A stretch of 22,749 nucleotides of DNA from Pseudomonadota bacterium. GTDB taxonomy: Bacteria > Bdellovibrionota > JAFGOL01. The stretch is from positions 1-22,749 of the forward strand of contig JAPLFT010000020.1 in NCBI GenBank assembly GCA_026390535.1, written 5' to 3'. The notes under the pieces were generated by a model that made no database searches, had not been told where the DNA came from, and worked only from the letters and a program-made list of their open reading frames with translations. Of the stretch, positions 14,482-22,395 are shown one piece after another. Position 1 is the first letter of the stretch. Each line of letters begins with the position of its first letter. The translations under genes and the position numbers were made by a program.

Positions 14482-15953
14482 TGTACAACTGGCTTTTAAA
14501 AACAGATGATTATCAGCCTCAAAAAGACAAAGATTTTTTTATAGACCAAAGCGCTCTCTCTATTATTTCCAAACTAACCGGAATAAGAAAAGAGAACCGG
14601 GAAAGTAAATCCTTTTTTTATAGTCTTAATTCTATTCTAAAGTTTATAACAACAATTTTATTGATCTTGACACTGTCTTTTTTAAGGGATTTTTTATCGA
14701 TCTCCTCTGTTTTTGCCTATGTTGTTCTTAGTCTGGCACTAATAAATATATCGGACATAAAAAAAATCATGGCCATCTCTTTTTTTACGGTTTTATTTAG
14801 TTTTATTATTTTATTGCCATCCGCCTTAATGGGTAATGTAGCTAATGCCGTTATTATATGTACGAAGGTGTTATCAACGGTAATTATAATTAATATTTTT
14901 GCGTACACTACAAAAAATCAGGATATAACCGGGGCAGTAAAAATTTTCCGGACCCCGGATTTTTTTATATTGATCATGGATATAACGATCAGGCATATAG
15001 TTATAATAGGAGAAATGGCCGTTAATATGTTATATTCGTTGAAAACAAAATCCGTCGGTAAAAACCGGAACAAGATAAAATCAATGTATAATATCCTCGG
15101 TTTTTTGTTCATGAAATCAAAGAGATTTTCGGAAGATGTTTATGCGTCCATGCTATGCAGAGGATTTAGCGGAAAGTACAAATCAAACAGATCTATATAC
15201 GGATTACATCTGTTTGATTATCTTTATGCTTTAATAAATATTGCGGTAATAACTAAATATAAAGCAAATAAAGCGCTAAAAAATATCAGCCTGACGATAT
15301 CTGCCGGCGATTCAATTGCCATAATTGGACCAAATGGCAGCGGTAAATCGACACTTCTTAAAATAATAAACGGAATAATTTTGCCGACGGATGGAGAATA
15401 TATTTTCAAAGATATAAAGATCACAGAAGATAAACTAAAAGATCCCTATTTTTCAAAATCATTTCATAAGTCGATTGGTTTTGTTTTCCAGAATTCCGAT
15501 ACACAATTGTTCTGTCCCAGCGTGTATGAAGAAATTGCTTTTGGCCCGATTCAGATGGGGATGGGTGCAAGAGAAGTGGACTACAGGGTCTTGGATTGTC
15601 TTAAACTCCTGGGCATAGAACACTTAAAAACCCGGGCTCCTTATAATTTAAGCGAGGGTGAAAAGAAAAAAGTAGCCATTGCCTCTGTAATTGCCTTAAA
15701 TCCCGAAATCCTGGTTTTTGATGAACCCCTTAGCGGGCTTGATCCTAAAACTAAAAGATTTCTCAAAAATTTTATATTGGAAATAAACAAAACCGGTAAA
15801 ACGATCATATGTGCGACGCACGATTTTGAAGATATTAGGGAGCTTTTTTACAGAGTTCTTGTCCTTTCCGAGGATAATAGGGCCATTTTTGTGGGCGACT
15901 ACGGAACCGTTATAAATGATGAAGATTTCTTAATCCAAAACAATCTCAAGTAA
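14478..15953 (+). CDS. CbiQ-CbiO fusion: ECF transporter permease fused to its ATPase (likely nickel)
   Basis: This 491-aa protein joins two subunits that are usually separate. Residues 1-250 are the CbiQ/NikQ transmembrane (T) component, with several TM helices and the coupling-helix region M-L-C-R-G-F near 225-230. Residues about 254-491 are the CbiO/NikO ATPase: Walker A GPNGSGKST (284-292), Q-loop Gln338, signature L-S-E-G-E (391-395), Walker B I-L-V-F-D-E-P (411-417) and H-loop His448. The junction is tight. The last TM segment of CbiQ appears shortened, and the first ATPase strand (I-N-I-A-V-I-T-K-Y) follows almost at once. The reading frame is intact. With the overlapping CbiM-like gene it forms a complete two-gene metal importer. 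Confidence 0.9.
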   Translation: MMYNWLLKTDDYQPQKDKDFFIDQSALSIISKLTGIRKENRESKSFFYSLNSILKFITTILLILTLSFLRDFLSISSVFAYVVLSLALINISDIKKIMAISFFTVLFSFIILLPSALMGNVANAVIICTKVLSTVIIINIFAYTTKNQDITGAVKIFRTPDFFILIMDITIRHIVIIGEMAVNMLYSLKTKSVGKNRNKIKSMYNILGFLFMKSKRFSEDVYASMLCRGFSGKYKSNRSIYGLHLFDYLYALINIAVITKYKANKALKNISLTISAGDSIAIIGPNGSGKSTLLKIINGIILPTDGEYIFKDIKITEDKLKDPYFSKSFHKSIGFVFQNSDTQLFCPSVYEEIAFGPIQMGMGAREVDYRVLDCLKLLGIEHLKTRAPYNLSEGEKKKVAIASVIALNPEILVFDEPLSGLDPKTKRFLKNFILEINKTGKTIICATHDFEDIRELFYRVLVLSEDNRAIFVGDYGTVINDEDFLIQNNLK

Positions 15954-15971
15954 TTAGAGCTATTGGGTTTT

Positions 15972-16000
15972 TTGACACACATAAGTCCAAGATGCACTAT
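15972..16000 (+). promoter_or_regulatory. possible promoter of the hydrogenase-type operon
   Basis: A perfect -35 consensus TTGACA (15972-15977) is followed after 17 bp by CACTAT (15995-16000), a poor -10 match. It lies in the 130-bp gap upstream of the first antiporter-like gene. A second possible -10, TAAAAT (16037-16042), lacks a good -35. Confidence 0.35.
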
Positions 16001-16053
16001 TTTTGAGCTCGCATCAATTTTGGTTTTTTATATTTGTAAAATCAAGGACTTTG

Positions 16054-16083
16054 TTATAACTCTCTAACTCGGAGGAGTTATAA
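16054..16083 (+). promoter_or_regulatory. hairpin(s) holding the Shine-Dalgarno of the first antiporter-like gene
   Basis: TTATAACTC (16054-16062) is the exact reverse complement of GAGTTATAA (16075-16083), which ends immediately before the ATG at 16084. A second copy of the left half, TAACTC (16065-16070), can instead pair with GAGTTA (16075-16080) around a GGAG loop. The Shine-Dalgarno GGAGGAG (16071-16077) is thus part loop, part stem in either fold. This suggests translational control at the head of the operon. Confidence 0.5.
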
Positions 16084-17517
16084 ATGAAAAACGAGACGTT
16101 GATCCTTCTCACTGTTTTTGTCCCGGTTCTTGGTTCTTTTTTGCTTCCGTTAATTGGAAAAATCAGTGAGACAACCAGAAATCTTTGTGCACTTATTTTT
16201 GTTTTAGTTTCTCTTATATGTTCATTTCTTTTGCTTCCGACGGTTATGAGAGGAGAAACCATCTCTGCCCTATATGTCCAAGCCGTTAACATGAACTATT
16301 TTTATGCGGACAGCCTGGCCGTATTTATGGCCATTGTTTCATCGCTTGTAGGAGCAATAATTGTTCTCTATTCTTTTGGTTATATCAGCCACTATGAACA
16401 CAGGAACGAATATTATTTTATGGTTGTTCTATTCCTCGGTTCAATGATGGGAATAGTATATTCCAGAAACCTCATATCCATTTATGTATTTTGGGAAATA
16501 ACAGCACTGGCGTGCTGGAGATTAATAGGATTTTTTAGAGAAAGAACTTATGTTCTTAGGGCAGACAAGGCTTTTCTTGTGACCGTATTTGGAGCCTTGA
16601 TGATGCTCATAGGTTTTCTTAATATATACGGGACTGCAGGATCTTTTGATCTTGGTGTAATTTCCAAATCTCATGTTTCTAATCTGGCGGTCTTGTTCAT
16701 AATGTTTGGGATACTCTCAAAATCGGCAACACTTCCTCTGCACACGTGGTTGCCTGACGCCGGTGTCGCTCCATCTCCTGTTACTGCGCTACTACATGCC
16801 GCTGTGCTTGTTAAGATCGGTGTTTATGTGTTCGCAAGATTATTTGTTGTGACCATACCTCTTGATGAAATGTGGCACACTATTATTCCTATAATAGCCG
16901 CGGTGAGTGCTCTGGTTTCCGCAGGTGCCGCGCTTATAGATACGGATATGAAGAGGATAATCGCTTATTCGACCGTCAGTCAGATAGGTTTCATATTTTT
17001 GGGACTTTCAATAGGCAACGATGTTGCTCTGGCCGGAGGTCTTCTATATATATTGATGCATGGACTTTCTAAAGCTGCCCTCTTCCTGTGTGCCGGTATT
17101 ATTGAACAGGCAACACATACAAAGGACATAACAAAGATGGGCGGGCTCATTAAGACAATGCCTGTTACAGCGATATCATTCCTGATATGCGCATTCTCTG
17201 TTATGGGCATACCGCCTCTTGGCGGATTCTTTGCAAAGTACTTGGTTATCAACGGAGCTTTTAAAAGTGGTCAGACTACAATATCTTTTGTATTCCTGTT
17301 TGGCGCAGTCCTTACAATAATATATCTGTTCAGATTATTTATCCTTATATTTATGGGACACAGCAAGGTTGAACATCCGGAAAAGGAAGGGACTCCGGTC
17401 ATGCTTATAAGCGTAGCTACACTTGCAGTACTCTCAATTCTTGGCGGTATATTTATAAACTATCCTGCTGAGGTCGTAATGACCACAGTCCAGCAGATCA
17501 TGGGAGTCGTCAGATGA
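16084..17517 (+). CDS. antiporter-like subunit of complex I-like complex (NuoN/MrpD/HyfB-like)
   Basis: The 477-aa, about 14-TM protein belongs to the proton/Na+ antiporter-like family shared by complex I, Mrp antiporters and group 4 hydrogenases. The channel residues are present: Glu138 in Y-V-F-W-E-I-T, Lys213 in I-L-S-K-S-A, Lys244 in V-L-V-K-I-G, His326/Lys330 near H-G-L-S-K and Lys385 in F-F-A-K. The segment H-T-W-L-P-D-A is intact. It is the first gene of the operon and overlaps the next (ATGA). Starting such an operon with an antiporter-like gene recalls hydrogenase-4 (Hyf) clusters. It acts in the inner membrane, moving H+ or Na+. Exact orthology (HyfB, MrpD or NuoN) is not decided. 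Confidence 0.88.
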   Translation: MKNETLILLTVFVPVLGSFLLPLIGKISETTRNLCALIFVLVSLICSFLLLPTVMRGETISALYVQAVNMNYFYADSLAVFMAIVSSLVGAIIVLYSFGYISHYEHRNEYYFMVVLFLGSMMGIVYSRNLISIYVFWEITALACWRLIGFFRERTYVLRADKAFLVTVFGALMMLIGFLNIYGTAGSFDLGVISKSHVSNLAVLFIMFGILSKSATLPLHTWLPDAGVAPSPVTALLHAAVLVKIGVYVFARLFVVTIPLDEMWHTIIPIIAAVSALVSAGAALIDTDMKRIIAYSTVSQIGFIFLGLSIGNDVALAGGLLYILMHGLSKAALFLCAGIIEQATHTKDITKMGGLIKTMPVTAISFLICAFSVMGIPPLGGFFAKYLVINGAFKSGQTTISFVFLFGAVLTIIYLFRLFILIFMGHSKVEHPEKEGTPVMLISVATLAVLSILGGIFINYPAEVVMTTVQQIMGVVR

Positions 17518-19352
17518 ACACATTATTACTACCTGTAATCATTCCTGCGCTTGCCGCACTAGCTATTTTTCTCATCCCCAAAAAATGGCCGATGAGAGAA
17601 ATCTTTGCGGTGTTGGTGGCAGTGTTTAACGCAATAATAGCGTGGTATCTGTTCAAAAAGGATATGACTCTTGTTTTTCCATGGGGCGGGGCATGGGGAA
17701 TGGAATTTTCCTTCAGGCTCTATGGTTTTAGCGGATTTACACTACTTGCGACTGCGTTCTTTGCTCTTCTTATAGCAATTTACTCGACTTCGTTCATGAA
17801 GGATAAGGAACATGTTTCTCAATTCTATGCGTATCTTCTTTTAATACTTGCTCAGATCAACGGCGTTGTTCTTTCAGACAATCTGATTCTAATGCTCTTC
17901 TTCTGGGAAGGAATGCTTCTGACCATGTTCGGCTTTATAGCCATCGGCGGGAAAAAAGAGTCCATACATACAGCGGTAAAGGCTTTTATTATCAACGGTA
18001 CAACTGATCTTCTGATGATGGCGGGTATCGCTATCACAGGATATCTTGCGGGCACTTTCACAATATCACAGATATCACTTCAGACGGGTGGACTTGCGAG
18101 CCTTGCATTTATACTTTTAATTATAGGCGCTATATCAAAGGCAGGTTCAATGCCATTCCATACATGGATACCGGACGCGGCAACAGATGCTCCACTTCCA
18201 TTCATGGCATTCGGCCCTGGGTCTTTTGAAAAATTAGTCGGTATATATTTTCTTGCAAGGATATGTCTTAATATCTTTACATTAAGTCCGGGATCAGGAT
18301 TGAGCACGATGCTTATGATAATCGGTGCTATAACGATATTGGCCGCCGTTATGATGGCGCTAGTTCAAAAAGATTATAAAAAACTTCTTTCATATCACGC
18401 GATCAGCCAGGTCGGTTATATGATACTGGGAATCGGGACGGCTCTTCCAATAGGAATAATTGGAGGGCTTTTCCACATGTTGAATAATGCCATATATAAG
18501 GATTGTTTATTTCAGACGGCAGGTGCCGTAGAAAAACAGACGGGGACCACTGATCTTTATAAACTCGGCGGTCTTGCATCAAAGATGCCTGTAACATTCA
18601 TCTGTTTTGTGATTGCAGCATTATCAATCTCCGGTACTCCGTTCTTTAACGGATTCTTCTCCAAGGAACTTATTTACGACGGTGCTTTGGAAAGCGGCAT
18701 GATATTCTATCTTGCGGCGGTTGTGGGGTCGTTCTTTACCGCGGCATCATTCTTAAAACTTGGACACGCCGCTTATTTTGGAACACCGGGAGAAAGCACT
18801 CATAATGTAAAAAAAGACGTGCCTCTTACAATGCTTGTTCCAATGATAGTACTTGCGGTCCTTTGTATATTCTTTGGTGTTTATAATGCATATCCCCTCA
18901 ATGCATATTTTATGCCTATAATCGGCGCTGCTGCGAATGGACATAGTTTTAGCGGTATGCCTGCCAACTTTACACTGGTCATTATAACAATACTTGTTCT
19001 TGTACTTGCGTATCTTAATCATAAATATGGAGTTAAAAAATTCGGCGCCGGCATCAAGGCTGTTGATCACATTCATCATGCACCGGTATTGGCCAATATT
19101 TATAATATGGCGGAGAAAAGATATTTTGACCCGTATGAACTTGGATTAAAGTTCGTCAGGATCTTTTCAAAGGCCTCTTTTTCAGTCGATAGAGGGATAG
19201 ATTGGATCTATAACCATCTCTCTGTAAGAGCTACCCAGGTAGCCACAAACGGTATCAAAAAAGCACATACCGGGAATTTTTCTATGTATATCGCCTGGTC
19301 TTTGGGTGGAATGATCATATTGGTTATTTGGATATTAAGAACCGTTAGATAG
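17514..19352 (+). CDS. NuoL-like antiporter subunit of complex I-like complex
   Basis: The 612-aa protein has the antiporter-like core plus a C-terminal extension (about residues 515-612). This ends in the NuoL pattern of a long amphipathic helix, H-T-G-N-F-S-M-Y and a last TM helix, so it probably supplies the lateral arm. Key residues present are Glu132 (F-F-W-E-G), Lys209 (A-I-S-K-A-G), Lys240 (S-F-E-K-L-V), His321, Lys329 and Lys384 (F-F-S-K-E). The segment after H-T-W-I-P-D-A is divergent: D-A-P-L-P-F-M-A-F-G-P replaces the usual P-T-P-V-S-A-L-I-H-A-A. It overlaps the previous gene by 4 nt. It is an inner-membrane ion-translocating subunit. Confidence 0.9.
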   Translation: MNTLLLPVIIPALAALAIFLIPKKWPMREIFAVLVAVFNAIIAWYLFKKDMTLVFPWGGAWGMEFSFRLYGFSGFTLLATAFFALLIAIYSTSFMKDKEHVSQFYAYLLLILAQINGVVLSDNLILMLFFWEGMLLTMFGFIAIGGKKESIHTAVKAFIINGTTDLLMMAGIAITGYLAGTFTISQISLQTGGLASLAFILLIIGAISKAGSMPFHTWIPDAATDAPLPFMAFGPGSFEKLVGIYFLARICLNIFTLSPGSGLSTMLMIIGAITILAAVMMALVQKDYKKLLSYHAISQVGYMILGIGTALPIGIIGGLFHMLNNAIYKDCLFQTAGAVEKQTGTTDLYKLGGLASKMPVTFICFVIAALSISGTPFFNGFFSKELIYDGALESGMIFYLAAVVGSFFTAASFLKLGHAAYFGTPGESTHNVKKDVPLTMLVPMIVLAVLCIFFGVYNAYPLNAYFMPIIGAAANGHSFSGMPANFTLVIITILVLVLAYLNHKYGVKKFGAGIKAVDHIHHAPVLANIYNMAEKRYFDPYELGLKFVRIFSKASFSVDRGIDWIYNHLSVRATQVATNGIKKAHTGNFSMYIAWSLGGMIILVIWILRTVR

Positions 19353-19363
19353 GGAGGAACGAC

Positions 19364-20770
19364 GTGGCTCTATTACTAATTCTAATACCTCTTGCTTCCA
19401 TAATTCTTTTGAATATCGGATTCAAGAATGCTATGACAAAACTTGCTATATGGCTCAGCCTCGCAGTATCTGCATGGCAGGTAGCCATGATAATCTTTAA
19501 GGTCGGTTTTGATTCGTTGAATCTGGTTAATGTATTTAACCTGGAGATAGACGGATTGAGCAGTGTACTGCTTCTCTCTATAGGTATAGTGGCTTTTTGC
19601 TCTATCCTTGTGGGGAACGGAACTATTTGCTGTCCAAAAAAGAAATTCAACTTTTACAACCTTATATTGCTGTCAATAATAGGGATGAACGGGATCGTTA
19701 TGGTCAGGGATCTTTTTTCTATGTATGTGTTCCTTGAAATAACGGCAGTCTCAGCTTTTATACTCATTGCGTATCAGGAAGATAAATTTTCTATGGAAGG
19801 TTCCTTTAAATATCTGGTCCTTTCCGCTGTTGCCACTGTAATGATGCTTTCTTCCATAGCAATACTATTAATGTATGCAGGAAACACTTCTTTTGTGATG
19901 GTAAGGGACGCCGTACAGGGAATGAATAGTCCTCTTGTTCTGACTGCTATAGCCCTTTTTGTCGTCGGACTTTTAATAAAGGGGGGGCTTGTTCCTTTTC
20001 ATGGATGGTTGCCGGATGCATACACATCGGCACCTGCCAGTGTGTCAGCTTTTATCGCAGGCATTGTAACAAAGACAACCGGCATATATACCATGATACG
20101 GATCGTAAGCGAGGTATTTGGTTTTAGTGAAACTATAAAAATGATCCTTATGATAGTCGGGCTTATCTCCATATTTGTCGGGGCACTTGCCGCCCTTGGG
20201 CAGAATGATTTCAAAAGAATGCTGGCATATTCTAGTATCAGCCAGGTCGGATATATAATATTGAGTCTCGGCACCGGTACTGCCTTGGGTGTTGCCGGAG
20301 CTGTGTTCCACCTTTTTAACCATTCGATATTCAAGACCCAGCTCTTCATAAATTCCGCCGCTGTAGAAAAACAGACAGGCACGCGTGATATGGATTCTAT
20401 GAGCGGATTGTCAAATGTGATGCCTGTAACGGGTTGGACCTCTGTTGTGGCATTTTTATCCACAGCGGGGATACCGCCGCTTTCCGGTTTCTGGAGCAAA
20501 CTTATTATCGTGATAGCTCTATGGAAGGCAGGTTATTATTGGTTTGCAGGACTCGCCATCATAGGCAGTTTGATAACATTGGCGTACTTCCTATATATGC
20601 AAAGACGAGTGTTCTTTGGAAAGATCAATGTTAATTTTAAGGATATAAAAGAAGCTGGAGCAAGTATTATTATCCCGGCTATTATCCTGGCGGCTATAAC
20701 TTTAGGTGTGGGCATATTTTTCCCGTACTTTATAAATACAATCATTGTACCGGTCAGCAGTGTTTTCTGA
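19364..20770 (+). CDS. third antiporter-like subunit (NuoN/MrpD-like)
   Basis: The 468-aa multi-TM protein resembles NuoN/MrpD. The ion-path residues are Glu125 (Y-V-F-L-E-I-T), Lys206 (L-L-I-K-G-G), Lys237 (I-V-T-K-T-T), His316 and Lys324 in the H-L-F-N-H-S-I-F-K segment, and Lys379 (F-W-S-K-L). The motif G-W-L-P-D-A-Y-T-S-A-P-A-S-V-S-A-F is well conserved. The start is GTG, preceded by GGGAGG with about 7-nt spacing. It is the third member of this family in tandem, so the complex has at least three antiporter-like channels, as in complex I and Hyf. It lies 11 nt after the NuoL-like gene. Confidence 0.9.
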   Translation: MALLLILIPLASIILLNIGFKNAMTKLAIWLSLAVSAWQVAMIIFKVGFDSLNLVNVFNLEIDGLSSVLLLSIGIVAFCSILVGNGTICCPKKKFNFYNLILLSIIGMNGIVMVRDLFSMYVFLEITAVSAFILIAYQEDKFSMEGSFKYLVLSAVATVMMLSSIAILLMYAGNTSFVMVRDAVQGMNSPLVLTAIALFVVGLLIKGGLVPFHGWLPDAYTSAPASVSAFIAGIVTKTTGIYTMIRIVSEVFGFSETIKMILMIVGLISIFVGALAALGQNDFKRMLAYSSISQVGYIILSLGTGTALGVAGAVFHLFNHSIFKTQLFINSAAVEKQTGTRDMDSMSGLSNVMPVTGWTSVVAFLSTAGIPPLSGFWSKLIIVIALWKAGYYWFAGLAIIGSLITLAYFLYMQRRVFFGKINVNFKDIKEAGASIIIPAIILAAITLGVGIFFPYFINTIIVPVSSVF

Positions 20771-20794
20771 TCGTACAAAGGAAGAGGGTGTAAC

Positions 20795-21286
20795 GTGATT
20801 TTAACTTTAATTTTATTAACGCTGTTGGTTTTGGCGGCAGTATGGACGGTAATGACAAGAAGCCTTATGATGTCTGCCGTCGGATTGGCACTTACCAGTG
20901 TTATCCTTTCTATCATCATCTTTACTCTTAATTCCCCATTGGCCGGTGTATTTGAACTTTCCGTATGTGCCGGTCTTATTACCGTCGTATTTATAAGTAC
21001 GATGAGTTTAACAAAACCTATTACGAGGACAGAATTTAAAAAACAGACAAAAGACAGAATAAAGAGATACTGGTATATGCCGGTGATAATAATCCTGATA
21101 GGTCTTGGCTGCGCGCTTATGCTTACAGCCCCGGATTTGAAACCACTAACTCCGGCCATTGAAAATGATGTAAGGAATGTTATGTGGAAAGTAAGACAGA
21201 CTGACGTATTAGGTCAAATAATTATACTATTGGCGGGAGTTTTTGGGGTCGTTGTACTTTTTAAGGAGAGAAAGAAAAATGATTAA
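20795..21286 (+). CDS. NuoJ-like membrane subunit of complex I-like hydrogenase complex
   Basis: This 163-aa protein has five or so TM helices. The stretch G-V-F-E-L-S-V-C-A-G-L-I-T-V-V-F (about residues 50-65) matches NuoJ TM3, where complex I has its pi-bulge. The C-terminal helix D-V-L-G-Q-I-I-I-L-L-A-G-V-F-G-V is typical of MbhE and related hydrogenase subunits, so the protein may cover the part played by MbhD plus MbhE. The start is GTG, with AAGGAAGAGGG just upstream (24-nt gap from the previous stop). The end overlaps the next gene by 8 nt. It belongs to the hinge region that links redox chemistry to ion pumping. Confidence 0.8.
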   Translation: MILTLILLTLLVLAAVWTVMTRSLMMSAVGLALTSVILSIIIFTLNSPLAGVFELSVCAGLITVVFISTMSLTKPITRTEFKKQTKDRIKRYWYMPVIIILIGLGCALMLTAPDLKPLTPAIENDVRNVMWKVRQTDVLGQIIILLAGVFGVVVLFKERKKND

Positions 21287-21599
21287 CGATAACGCTAACT
21301 TATTTCTGATTTTTGGCATTTTTACGATTATTTTAGGGGTCTGTGGCTTTTATTGTATAATGGTCACGAAAAATTTTATACGTGCTCTTATAGGATTGGA
21401 AATTTTAACCAAGGCAGTGACTCTACTGATAATTGCCGCCGGTTATGTAAGTAACCGAATTGCTCTTGCACAGTCGATGGTAATAACATTGATAGTGGTG
21501 GAAGTGGTCGTTATATCTGTAGCTGCCGGAATAGTATTTGGTGTGTTTAAGCAAATTGGATCTTTGAATATTACGAAGATGAGAAATCTAAAAGGATAG
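21279..21599 (+). CDS. NuoK/MrpC-like membrane subunit
   Basis: The 106-aa, three-TM protein matches NuoK/MbhG/MrpC. The two membrane glutamates of the family are present as Glu41 (I-G-L-E-I-L-T-K) and Glu75 (I-V-V-E-V-V). The start is set at ATG 21279 because AAGGAGAG (21263-21270) lies 8 nt upstream; a longer in-frame version from a TTG at 21243 would run through that site. The start overlaps the end of the NuoJ-like gene, which indicates translational coupling. It forms part of the proton path between the quinone- or hydrogenase-side module and the antiporter subunits. Confidence 0.87.
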   Translation: MINDNANLFLIFGIFTIILGVCGFYCIMVTKNFIRALIGLEILTKAVTLLIIAAGYVSNRIALAQSMVITLIVVEVVVISVAAGIVFGVFKQIGSLNITKMRNLKG

Positions 21600-21608
21600 G
21601 TGAAGCAC

Positions 21609-21932
21609 ATGAATTATTTGATATTACCACCGATTGCATTTTTGATAGTTTTGGGTGTCGTTATATTCCAGGCGCGTATGATGAAAAAATTTGCCGCCCA
21701 GGGAAAACCCTCAGAAGGTAAGAACAAAGCGTACGCTTGCGGTGAGGCCGGATGTGAGCACCACATTCAGCCGGACTACAGACAATTTTTCCCTTTTGCG
21801 TTTTTCTTTACGATAATGCACGTCGTTGTATTGGTTGTAGCAACTGTTCCGGTTGACTTCGTATCCAATGTTATAGCCGGAATTTATGTGTTATCTGCGA
21901 TAGTCGGTCTTTTGATACTGTTCAGGAGGTAA
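21609..21932 (+). CDS. NuoA-like subunit of complex I-like hydrogenase complex
   Basis: The product is 107 residues from ATG 21609, chosen because AGGTGA (21598-21603) gives 5-nt spacing. A GTG at 21600 would add three residues. Three TM helices are separated by the NuoA-type loop, which here reads K-A-Y-A-C-G-E-A-G-C-E, and the second helix begins Y-R-Q-F-F-P-F-A-F-F-F-T-I-M-H-V, typical of NuoA. The loop lies near the tip of the quinone cavity in complex I. In hydrogenases such as Mbh the equivalent is merged into MbhI, so a separate NuoA with a Y-A-C-G-E loop is notable. The stop overlaps the Shine-Dalgarno of the next gene. Confidence 0.85.
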   Translation: MNYLILPPIAFLIVLGVVIFQARMMKKFAAQGKPSEGKNKAYACGEAGCEHHIQPDYRQFFPFAFFFTIMHVVVLVVATVPVDFVSNVIAGIYVLSAIVGLLILFRR

Positions 21933-21939
21933 TCAGAAA

Positions 21940-22395
21940 GTGAAAATTACAGACAAAATCATAACATGGGCCAGAACAAAATCTCCATGGGTCATACATT
22001 TTAATACAGGAGCATGTAACGCCTGCGACATAGAGATAGTCGCTGCACTTACACCGCTTTTTGATATAGAAAGATTCGGTGCGTTGTTGAAAGGAACACC
22101 AAGACATGCGGACGTCCTTTTATGTTCGGGTCCCGTAACAATGCAGATAGAAAAAAGACTTAAAAGAATCTATGAGCAAATGCCTGAGCCTAAATTTGTA
22201 GTCGCTGTAGGAACCTGTGCATCTTCAGGCGGTGTATTCCATGACTGTTACAGCATCAAGGGCGGAATAGATGTGGCTATACCGGTAAATGCGTACATAC
22301 CCGGTTGCCCGGCAAGACCGGAGGCAATAATCGACGGTGTTGTTAAACTCCTGCAGAGTCTTGAGGCTACCGAGGAAAAGGAGGTAACGAGATGA
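21940..22395 (+). CDS. NuoB-like [NiFe] hydrogenase small subunit (group 4 type)
   Basis: The 151-aa protein holds one [4Fe-4S] cluster with ligands C26-x-x-C29 (G-A-C-N-A-C-D-I-E), C93 (V-G-T-C-A-S-S-G-G) and C123 (P-G-C-P-A-R-P-E). The CxxC spacing is that of group 4 [NiFe] hydrogenase small subunits (EchC, HycG, MbhJ), whereas complex I NuoB has tandem cysteines. The protein passes electrons between the catalytic large subunit and a ferredoxin-type partner. The start is GTG with a perfect GGAGGT (21925-21930) and 9-nt spacing. It overlaps the NuoC-like gene (ATGA). The large subunit is expected just beyond the window, which would confirm hydrogenase function. Confidence 0.92.
   Translation: MKITDKIITWARTKSPWVIHFNTGACNACDIEIVAALTPLFDIERFGALLKGTPRHADVLLCSGPVTMQIEKRLKRIYEQMPEPKFVVAVGTCASSGGVFHDCYSIKGGIDVAIPVNAYIPGCPARPEAIIDGVVKLLQSLEATEEKEVTR

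Noticed and set aside
15954..15975. Intrinsic terminator after the CbiQ-CbiO gene
   Set aside because: There is a T-run but only a 3-bp potential stem (CTC/GAG), which is too weak to support.
19999..20499. Minus-strand open frame of 166 codons
   Set aside because: It lies wholly inside the third antiporter-like gene, which has strong family motifs. The minus-strand product has no recognisable motif or ribosome site.
20536..21159. Minus-strand open frame of 207 codons
   Set aside because: It lies opposite the end of one well-supported membrane gene and most of the next, and it is the complement of hydrophobic codons. No domain is visible.
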